A stretch of 5,008 bases of DNA from Candidatus Latescibacteria bacterium 4484_107 (lineage in GTDB: Bacteria > Latescibacterota > 4484-107). Under the pieces are notes generated by a model. It had not been told where the DNA came from. It saw only the letters and a list, made by a program, of their open reading frames with translations, and did not search any database. Of the stretch, positions 1 to 4,469 are shown one piece after another (position 1 is the stretch's first letter; every line of letters starts with the position of its first letter). The DNA lies in NCBI GenBank assembly GCA_002059205.1, contig MVCQ01000153.1, forward strand, positions 1-5,008, given 5' to 3'. The translations under genes were made by a program, and so were the position numbers.

Positions 1-2
1 TT

Positions 3-71
3 CAGAAAAATGGAAGCGCCTTTCTGAAAGAGGTTCTTGCGGAAGGGAAAATTCTCTACGAAAAGAAGTGA
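3..71 (+). CDS. C-terminal end of an MNT-type nucleotidyltransferase (partial, begins before the window)
   Basis: Reading from base 3, an open frame runs without a start codon to TGA at 69-71 and gives the 22-residue tail QKNGSAFLKEVLAEGKILYE plus KK. The pattern of a phenylalanine, then a helix, then 'EGKILYE' is the usual C-terminal end of small MNT-domain nucleotidyltransferases, where a sequence like FLREILREGRVLYE closes the protein. These are the antitoxin or AMP-transferring partners encoded just upstream of HEPN-domain proteins, and a HEPN gene starts within about ten bases here. The catalytic GSxAxG-type motif would lie outside the window, so its integrity cannot be judged. The family call rests on a short tail plus the context and is likely but not certain. 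Confidence 0.6.
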   Translation, partial: QKNGSAFLKEVLAEGKILYEKK

Positions 72-78
72 GCTTGCT

Positions 79-458
79 TTGTCTGTATCGAAAAAGTGGT
101 TAGATTTTGCTATGGAAGATTACCCCATTGAAATCCTGTGGAATGCAGAGAACAAGCTTTGTCGAACCCTCTGTTTCCACGCACAGCAGTATACCGAAAA
201 GATATTAAAAGGAATCCTTGAGAACAAAGGCGAATCACCACCCAGGACACACGATGTCAATACACTGGCCATAAGGTGTAAAAACTGGGTTGCAACATCC
301 CCTTGAGTGAAACGGAGTTATTGCTTCTCTCCTCTATATATATTGATGCTCGTTATCCCCCCGATGTAGGATTGTTGCCGAAAGGAGAACCTATTGAAAG
401 TGATGTGGCGCTTGTCGTGAAGCCTGTAAGGAAGCTTAGAAGACGGACGGATCGCTGA
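79..458 (+). pseudogene. HEPN-domain protein, frameshifted (partner of the upstream MNT gene)
   Basis: The first part, in the frame of bases 79-282, reads VSKKWLDFAMEDY, then CFHAQQYTEKILKGIL and PPRTHDVNTLA. This is the typical N-terminal two-thirds of a PF05168-type HEPN domain. That frame stops at 304-306. The rest of the domain (LGCNIPLSETELLLLSSIYI, then DARYPPDVG, GEPIESD and a basic tail) continues in another frame from about 282 to TGA 456-458. One extra A in the A-tract at 280-284 would join the parts as RCKKLGCNIPLSE and give about 126 residues, a normal length for the family. HEPN proteins paired with MNT proteins act as RNase toxins neutralised by the MNT partner. The start is uncertain: TTG at 79 follows a purine-rich AGAAGTGAG and begins at the domain edge, and TTG 37 is a longer alternative. 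It may be a true pseudogene, a sequencing error, or rescued by slippage. Confidence 0.75.
280..284 (+). other. Probable frameshift site in the HEPN gene (A5 tract)
   Basis: Upstream HEPN homology is in the frame of base 79 and downstream homology is in the frame of base 303. The downstream frame has TAA at 279-281, so the shift must lie after that triplet and before about base 303. The only homopolymer of note there is AAAAA at 280-284. Adding one A restores an uninterrupted domain. This is seen directly in the translations; the cause is inferred. Confidence 0.7.
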
Positions 459-522
459 ACGCTTACGAGAACCTTTTCGCGGGTGGAGTTCCAAAAACAG
501 GAAGGGAAGGGAGGAAAAAAGC

Positions 523-714
523 ATGGAACATACTTTTCCGGAATGCCTGAGATGCCAGACGGGGGTATTGGTTCCCCTGTCGGACTATGGAAGGGATGGT
601 GCTTCCATCCGGTACAAAGCATGGGTATGCACCAACCCGGAGTGCGGATTTCATCTGAGGATTGACAATGGGGAAGTGACTATTGGAAGGGATATTACCA
701 AGTCCTACAAGTAG
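523..714 (+). CDS. Small zinc-ribbon protein of unknown function (63 aa)
   Basis: The protein has four cysteines as CLRC (C8, C11) and CTNPEC (C36, C41), spaced C-x2-C-x24-C-x4-C, which is a typical layout for a structural zinc ribbon. The segment between them (VLVPLSDYGRDGASIRYKAW) and the short tail (IDNGEVTIGRDI) look like ordered beta strands. There is no signal peptide or membrane segment, so it is probably cytoplasmic. The start is well supported: GGGAGG at 509-514 lies 8 bases before ATG 523. An overlapping frame from 483 lacks this structure. I do not recognise a named family. Nucleic-acid binding or a protein-contact role is typical for such small ribbons but is not shown here. It sits between the broken HEPN gene and the YbbR gene, with 159 bases to the latter. 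Confidence 0.8.
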   Translation: MEHTFPECLRCQTGVLVPLSDYGRDGASIRYKAWVCTNPECGFHLRIDNGEVTIGRDITKSYK

Positions 715-754
715 TCCGGGAAACCTGGGTTTTCAGGGTAAGATGGCTTGTGGG

Positions 755-768
755 GTGGAATATTCCAC
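755..768. promoter_or_regulatory. Perfect 14-bp palindrome upstream of the YbbR gene (candidate operator)
   Basis: GTGGAATATTCCAC reads the same on both strands with no spacer. It lies 41 bases after the zinc-ribbon stop and about 105 bases before the YbbR start, in the 159-base gap 715-873. That gap otherwise shows no gene and no convincing promoter. Dimeric regulators bind such sites, but no regulator or promoter is identified, so function is only a suggestion. Confidence 0.3.
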
Positions 769-873
769 GCTTTCTGAATTTGGGACGATGATCGGAACTT
801 CATCCGCGATAAGATTTTTCCGCCCGAATGATAAGGGCACAATCGCCAACCACCAAATAGAGGTGCTGAAGCC

Positions 874-1800
874 ATGCAGGGGTTCTTAGGAAATCATTGG
901 GGAGCCAAAACGGCGGCTCTTATTTTAGCGATCCTTTTGTGGCTTTATGTCTTGACCGACAAACCTTACGAAGATACCTTGGCAGTACCCTTCCGATCCG
1001 AACGGATAGAGGATGTGCCCGATGGACTGGTGGTCGCAAACCCCCTTCCGGACGCAGTGACCGTTCGGTTCAAAGGAACAGGCAGGCAACTGCTACGTTT
1101 GCGTTATTCCAATGTGAATGTGGTGCTTCGCGTCACCGGAAACCGGATCGGGAAGCGATCGTACCGGCTCTCCGCGTCGGACGTTCGCATTCCTTTGGGG
1201 CTTGAAGTCGAGGCCATGGAGGTGGTATCCCCGCTTTCCGTGGAAATTGATTTGGATCGCCTGCTGGAGAAAAAAGTGCTGGTTCAGGCCGATATAACGA
1301 TCAAGACCGCTCCGGGATATACGAAGGTGGGTCCGATTGGGTTGGATCCCGACAGCGTGCTCGTGCGGGGTCCCCGGCGATTTGTCAAGCGGGTGCGCGT
1401 CGTCACATTGAAACCGCTGAAGTTAGACGAGGTGAGTAAGGATGTGCATCGCCTCGTCCGCGTGGTTTTCCCTTCGGGAGAGAACGTGGTCTGCATTCCG
1501 GAGCAAGTCCGTGTTTCCTCGGACATTCAGGCGATCAATGAGCAATGGATAGGGGACGTGCTCATCCATCTGACCCACGCACCGCGAGGAGCGAAGCTGG
1601 ATCCTCCCACCGTGGACGTTAAAGTCCGTGGCGGGTTAGATCAGTTGAAGTCCCTTTCTATGGACGCCATTCGCGCCTATATGGACTATCGCGCCGTCGC
1701 GCTGGAAGAGGAGCAGAATCCTCAGCCTGTATTCATTTTGCCTCCCGGAATCATGCTGTTGGAGTGGCGTCCTCAGACGTTTCGAATCGCCGCACGGTGA
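874..1800 (+). CDS. YbbR-domain membrane protein (CdaR-like)
   Basis: The 308-residue protein opens with the family signature NHWGAKTAALILAILLWLYV: a short cytoplasmic end, then one membrane helix (about residues 13-27), with the rest outside the membrane. Three YbbR-type beta repeats follow, roughly at residues 35-126, 134-216 and 224-305. The second contains the typical 'DSVLVRGPRRFVKRV' pattern. In Firmicutes the relative CdaR (YbbR) binds and modulates the membrane diadenylate cyclase CdaA, which makes c-di-AMP. The start ATG 874 has GAGGTG at 860-865, 8 bases upstream. The usual neighbours cdaA (upstream) and glmM (downstream) are absent here: a zinc-ribbon gene precedes it and tsaD follows. 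The family call is firm; a role in c-di-AMP control in this organism is inference. Confidence 0.9.
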   Translation: MQGFLGNHWGAKTAALILAILLWLYVLTDKPYEDTLAVPFRSERIEDVPDGLVVANPLPDAVTVRFKGTGRQLLRLRYSNVNVVLRVTGNRIGKRSYRLSASDVRIPLGLEVEAMEVVSPLSVEIDLDRLLEKKVLVQADITIKTAPGYTKVGPIGLDPDSVLVRGPRRFVKRVRVVTLKPLKLDEVSKDVHRLVRVVFPSGENVVCIPEQVRVSSDIQAINEQWIGDVLIHLTHAPRGAKLDPPTVDVKVRGGLDQLKSLSMDAIRAYMDYRAVALEEEQNPQPVFILPPGIMLLEWRPQTFRIAAR

Positions 1801-1812
1801 CCGGGGGGGAAA

Positions 1813-1840
1813 AGAAAGTGAGACGGTGAGAAAGTGAGAC
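1813..1840 (+). repeat. 12-bp direct repeat AGAAAGTGAGAC, two copies
   Basis: AGAAAGTGAGAC occurs at 1813-1824 and again, exactly, at 1829-1840, separated by GGTG. The pair begins 13 bases after the YbbR stop. The following bases, 1843-1868, are pyrimidine-rich (TCTCATTTT, CACTCTTTTAC) and look like a degraded inverted counterpart of the same word. Confidence 0.7.
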
Positions 1841-1850
1841 CTCTCATTTT
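1831..1850 (+). terminator. Possible weak terminator hairpin after the YbbR gene
   Basis: Bases 1831-1838 (AAAGTGAG) pair with 1843-1850 (CTCATTTT), including one G-T wobble, around the loop ACCT. The right arm ends in four Ts, but the stem is A+T-rich and there is no long T-run after it. It overlaps the second copy of the direct repeat, so it may be only a by-product of that repeat. Confidence 0.3.
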
Positions 1851-1948
1851 GCCACTCTTTTACTTTTACAGGAAGTTTCTCCGTGACAAAACCCAAGCTT
1901 GAAATGAGAAAGTTATTTACGCCCCATTCCATAATAAGCCATAAGCAA

Positions 1949-1979
1949 TGGACATGTCATAGTTCTTTGTTTCTTTAAT
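1949..1979 (+). promoter_or_regulatory. Candidate sigma-70-like promoter for tsaD
   Basis: TGGACA (1949-1954) resembles the -35 box and TTTAAT (1974-1979) the -10 box, each matching five of six consensus bases. The 19-base spacing is long. The area from about 1895 to 2000 is clearly more A+T-rich than the flanking genes, as expected of a promoter region. The rest of the 201-base gap (1801-2001) holds the repeat described above and no gene. Confidence 0.25.
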
Positions 1980-1990
1980 TCGCAGATATC

Positions 1991-1994
1991 GAGG
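1991..1994 (+). promoter_or_regulatory. Ribosome binding site fixing the GTG start of tsaD
   Basis: GAGG lies 7 bases before GTG 2002. The protein from this start begins LVLGIETSCDDT, exactly where TsaD proteins normally begin. Confidence 0.6.
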
Positions 1995-2001
1995 TTTATT
2001 T

Positions 2002-3039
2002 GTGCTCGTTTTAGGGATCGAAACTTCCTGTGACGATACGGCCGCCGCGGTCTGGGACGACGAGCGGGGATTGTTATCCAATGTAGTTTCTTCGCAGGAG
2101 GAGCATATCCCGTTCGGAGGCGTGGTTCCGGAGTTGGCGTCGAGGGCGCATCTTCGGATGGCGCTTCCGATGATTGAACGGAGTCTGAACGAAGCGAAGT
2201 GCACGTTGAGGGACCTGGACGGGATTGCGGTGACGTACGGACCCGGCCTCGTGGGATCGCTCCTGATCGGGCTTTCCGTGGCCAAGGCGCTTGCTTTTTC
2301 TTTGGGGATTCCCCTCGTCGGCATTCATCATATTGAGGGACATCTTTTTGCGGGGCGGATTGAGCATACCATAGAGCCGCCTTTCATCGCTCTGGTGGTA
2401 TCCGGCGGACATACGGAACTGATTTTTGTTCCTCAGTTCGGTGTCTATAAGCAGATGGGGCGCACGCGGGACGACGCGGCCGGGGAAGCGTTCGACAAGG
2501 TCGCAAAAATGTTGAAGATCGGCTATCCCGGTGGCCCGCTGATCGACAAGCTGTCCCGGACCGGGAAGGCATCCATTGATTTTCCCCGGGCCTATCTGGA
2601 GCGCGGGAGTCTTGATTTCAGTTTCAGCGGGGTGAAGACGGCGGTGCTGCGCTATCTGGAGAAGCGCTCCCCGGAAACTGTTGCCAATCAACTTTCCGAC
2701 ATCGCGGCGAGTTTCCAGCGCGCGGTGGTGGAGGTGCTCGTAAATAAGACCTTGCAGGCGGCTCGCTTGGTAAACGTCGAAACCATCGTTGCCGCCGGCG
2801 GGGTGGCCGCGAATTCGGAGCTTCGCCGGACCCTGTGCCCACGGGGGGAGCAAGAGGGATTTCGTGTGCGCTTCCCTTCTCCGATCTTTTGCACGGACAA
2901 TGCGGCCATGATCGCGATGTCCGGAGCCTTTCGCTTGGCGCGTGGCGAGCGCTCCGATCTGAATTTGAACGCGGAGCCGCGCCTCAAGCTGAGTCAGCAA
3001 AGGCAGGGGAAAGACAGCGAAAAACAGGTAAAGGTATAG
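2002..3039 (+). CDS. tsaD: TsaD, tRNA N6-threonylcarbamoyladenosine (t6A) transferase
   Basis: TsaD, with TsaB and TsaE, transfers the threonylcarbamoyl group from the TsaC product threonylcarbamoyl-AMP to A37 of ANN-decoding tRNAs in the cytoplasm. The 345-residue protein carries the family's full set of motifs: GIETSCDDTA at 5-14; the metal ligands in HHIEGH (H110, H114) and D299 in CTDNAAM; SGGHTE at 134-139; DDAAGEAFDK at 157-166; YPGGP at 175-179; FSFSGVKTA at 206-214; AAGGVAANSELR at 264-275. No key residue is missing. The start is GTG 2002. The final dozen or so residues (QQRQGKDSEKQVKV) follow the usual end of the family, and the last codons and TAG stop are made from repeat sequence. 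The next gene starts 67 bases after the stop. Confidence 0.98.
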   Translation: MLVLGIETSCDDTAAAVWDDERGLLSNVVSSQEEHIPFGGVVPELASRAHLRMALPMIERSLNEAKCTLRDLDGIAVTYGPGLVGSLLIGLSVAKALAFSLGIPLVGIHHIEGHLFAGRIEHTIEPPFIALVVSGGHTELIFVPQFGVYKQMGRTRDDAAGEAFDKVAKMLKIGYPGGPLIDKLSRTGKASIDFPRAYLERGSLDFSFSGVKTAVLRYLEKRSPETVANQLSDIAASFQRAVVEVLVNKTLQAARLVNVETIVAAGGVAANSELRRTLCPRGEQEGFRVRFPSPIFCTDNAAMIAMSGAFRLARGERSDLNLNAEPRLKLSQQRQGKDSEKQVKV

Positions 3040-3090
3040 GTAGAGATAAAGAAAGGCCGTTCTCCAGCTTTGCCTCTACCTATACCTGCC
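3026..3090. repeat. Large inverted repeat of AGGTAN hexamers across the tsaD stop
   Basis: The left side is a run of degenerate hexamers: AGGTAA, AGGTAT, AGGTAG, AGATAA. AGGTATAGGTAGAG (3032-3045) is matched perfectly by CTCTACCTATACCT (3074-3087). After one mismatch, five more pairs (3047-3051 with 3068-3072, one a wobble) extend the stem, leaving a loop of about 16 bases. The left arm includes the tsaD stop (3037-3039). The right arm ends just before the next gene's ribosome binding site. There is no T-run, so it is not a standard terminator, though the RNA could fold strongly between the two genes. Confidence 0.85.
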
Positions 3091-3094
3091 TTTC

Positions 3095-3099
3095 AGGAG
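3095..3099 (+). promoter_or_regulatory. Ribosome binding site choosing the second ATG of the membrane protein
   Basis: AGGAG lies 4 bases before ATG 3104 and 7 bases before ATG 3107. The second spacing is the better one, so ATG 3107 is preferred. The site starts 7 bases after the right arm of the large inverted repeat. Confidence 0.5.
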
Positions 3100-3106
3100 A
3101 CGAATG

Positions 3107-3457
3107 ATGAGAGGTTTTTTGATCCGATGGGGAATCACGGCGTTGGCCTTACTCACCGTGACGCATATTTTCGACGACATCCGCGCGAATTCGACCCAGG
3201 CCATCCTCGTTGCAGCCCTGCTCCTGGGCATCGTCAATGCGTTCATTCGGCCCGTCATCCTGATCGTCACCCTTCCGATCAATTTTCTTACGCTGGGCTT
3301 ATTCACGTTTTTCATCAATGGAATTTTGCTGCTTATCGTGGCGAAGTTGGTGGCCGGATTCAGCATAGCCGGATTCTGGACGGGTGTCTTCGGAGCGTTG
3401 ATGGTGAGTCTGATCAGCATCGCTCTGTCCGCTTTGATCGGAAAAGAGCGCGTTTGA
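3107..3457 (+). CDS. Small integral membrane protein, YvlD / phage-holin family 4 type
   Basis: The 116-residue protein (117 from ATG 3104) is almost entirely hydrophobic, with about four membrane segments near residues 5-20, 28-48, 52-76 and 85-110. It carries the family pattern: 'LLGIVNAFIRPVILIVTLPINFLTLGLFTFFINGILL' features, notably the N-A-x-I-R-P motif after helix two and the L-P-x-N-x-x-T-L-G-L-F loop. That matches the PF04020 family (B. subtilis YvlD and relatives). Despite the 'phage holin' label, these are usually chromosomal proteins with no proven lysis role. No phage genes are nearby. The gene lies 67 bases after tsaD and 96 bases before argF, on the same strand, so co-transcription is possible. 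The biochemical function is unknown. Confidence 0.88.
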   Translation: MRGFLIRWGITALALLTVTHIFDDIRANSTQAILVAALLLGIVNAFIRPVILIVTLPINFLTLGLFTFFINGILLLIVAKLVAGFSIAGFWTGVFGALMVSLISIALSALIGKERV

Positions 3458-3542
3458 GAAACGCGGTTCGCATCGCGGAGACGCCGGGAACTTCTTAGAA
3501 GACATCGGAGGGTGCTACCCCTTCACGTTTCACGGGAACCAA

Positions 3543-3547
3543 GGGAG
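3543..3547 (+). promoter_or_regulatory. Ribosome binding site fixing the argF start at 3554
   Basis: GGGAG lies 6 bases before ATG 3554. The open frame extends upstream to a GTG at 3512, but the 14 extra residues (LPLHVSREPRETR and neighbours) are unlike any ArgF start, and that GTG has a poorer context. Confidence 0.65.
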
Positions 3548-3553
3548 ACTCGC

Positions 3554-4465
3554 ATGAAAAAAGATCTGGTATCTATCTCGGATTTGAGCGCGCAGGAGAT
3601 CGCCGACCTGTTCGAGCTGGCCTTCGAGATGAAGTCCGGAAAACAAGGCGGTGGCGCGCTTCCGAACAAGACGCTGGCGATGATCTTCGAAAAACCCTCG
3701 CTGCGGACGCGGGTCACCTTTGAGGCCGGGATGACCCAGATGGGAGGCCACGCCATCTATCTCGGTCCAAAAGACATTCAATTGGGCACCCGGGAGTCCG
3801 TGCCCGATGCGGCCCGAAATCTGAGCCGGTGGGTGGACGGCATTATGGCGCGCACCTTCTCCCATCAATCCGTGATGGAGTTGGCCCAATACGCCACCGT
3901 TCCTGTCATCAACGCGCTGACGGACCGGGTGCATCCCTGTCAGGCGCTGGCTTTCGGATTGACCATGCTCGAACATCGGTCGAACCTGAAGGGGCTGCGG
4001 GTGGTCTTTGTGGGGGACGGCAACAACGTGGCGCACTCGCTGATGCTGATGGCTCCGAAGGTGGGCATGGATTTCGTGCTTGCGTGTCCGAAGGGGTATG
4101 AATCCGACGAACAGATCAGCGCGGAAGCGCGGCGGCTGGCCTCCGAATATGGGACCGCCTTCGAGATTACGCACGATCCCCGCCAGGCCGTCCGCCTGGC
4201 CGATGTTATCTATGCCGACGTGTGGGCGAGCATGGGGCAAGAGGAGGAACGGGCGATCCGGGCCGAGGTCTTCCAACCGTATCAGATCAACCGGGAATTG
4301 CTGGAGGAGGCGAAAGGAGGCTGTTTCGTCACCCATTGCCTGCCGGCCCATCGGGGAGAGGAGATCACCGGCGAGGTCCTGGACGGCCCTCAGAGTATTG
4401 CCTTCGACGAGGCGGAGAACCGGCTCCATATCCAGAAGGCGATCCTGCTGCGGCTGATGGGATAA
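3554..4465 (+). CDS. argF: Ornithine carbamoyltransferase
   Basis: ArgF joins carbamoyl phosphate and ornithine to give citrulline in cytoplasmic arginine synthesis. At 303 residues it has the normal length. The carbamoyl-phosphate domain comes first, with FEKPSLRTR at 45-53, R99 in MARTFSH and HPCQ at 126-129. The ornithine domain has VGDGNNVAHSL at 152-162, DVWASMGQE at 221-229 and the catalytic HCLPAHRGEE at 260-269. The KPSLRTR form of the first motif, with P-S-L in place of S-S-T, is a known variant in several bacterial groups. HCLPA and DGNNV favour an ornithine enzyme over aspartate or acetylornithine carbamoyltransferases. No other arginine gene is visible in the window, and no ARG box was recognised upstream. 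The stop is 4 bases before the next start. Confidence 0.97.
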   Translation: MKKDLVSISDLSAQEIADLFELAFEMKSGKQGGGALPNKTLAMIFEKPSLRTRVTFEAGMTQMGGHAIYLGPKDIQLGTRESVPDAARNLSRWVDGIMARTFSHQSVMELAQYATVPVINALTDRVHPCQALAFGLTMLEHRSNLKGLRVVFVGDGNNVAHSLMLMAPKVGMDFVLACPKGYESDEQISAEARRLASEYGTAFEITHDPRQAVRLADVIYADVWASMGQEEERAIRAEVFQPYQINRELLEEAKGGCFVTHCLPAHRGEEITGEVLDGPQSIAFDEAENRLHIQKAILLRLMG

Positions 4466-4469
4466 AGAC

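Noticed and set aside
280..285. Programmed -1 ribosomal frameshifting in the HEPN gene
   Set aside because: The in-frame codons AAA AAC are preceded by T, not A, so the site is not an X XXY YYZ heptamer, and a -1 slip of the first tRNA would face TAA. A base loss in the A-tract is simpler.
483..665. 60-codon open frame in another frame over the zinc-ribbon gene
   Set aside because: It lacks the cysteine pattern and a ribosome binding site; the frame starting at 523 is clearly the coding one.
683..889. 68-codon open frame overlapping the zinc-ribbon end and the YbbR start
   Set aside because: It overlaps two supported genes, has no ribosome binding site and no recognisable pattern.
2074..3000. 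Long antisense open frame (308 codons) opposite tsaD
   Set aside because: The sense strand encodes a complete TsaD with every family motif; the antisense protein is Arg/His/Pro-rich with no recognisable domain and is a shadow of codon bias.
3107..3457. Reading the small membrane protein as a prophage holin
   Set aside because: The family name includes 'phage holin', but no endolysin, integrase or other phage gene is in the window, and the flanking genes are chromosomal housekeeping genes.
3491..3501. CTTCTTAGAAG palindrome between the membrane protein gene and argF
   Set aside because: Five-base arms around one base are expected by chance at this scale; there is no T-run for a terminator and no match to an arginine-repressor site that I could support.
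3522..3534. TTCACG direct repeat in the gap before argF
   Set aside because: Only two short units (TTCACG, then TTTCACG) are present with no inverted partner, too little to call a repeat element on its own.
3512..3553. Extended argF N-terminus from GTG 3512
   Set aside because: The 14 extra residues do not resemble ArgF, and a good ribosome binding site precedes ATG 3554.
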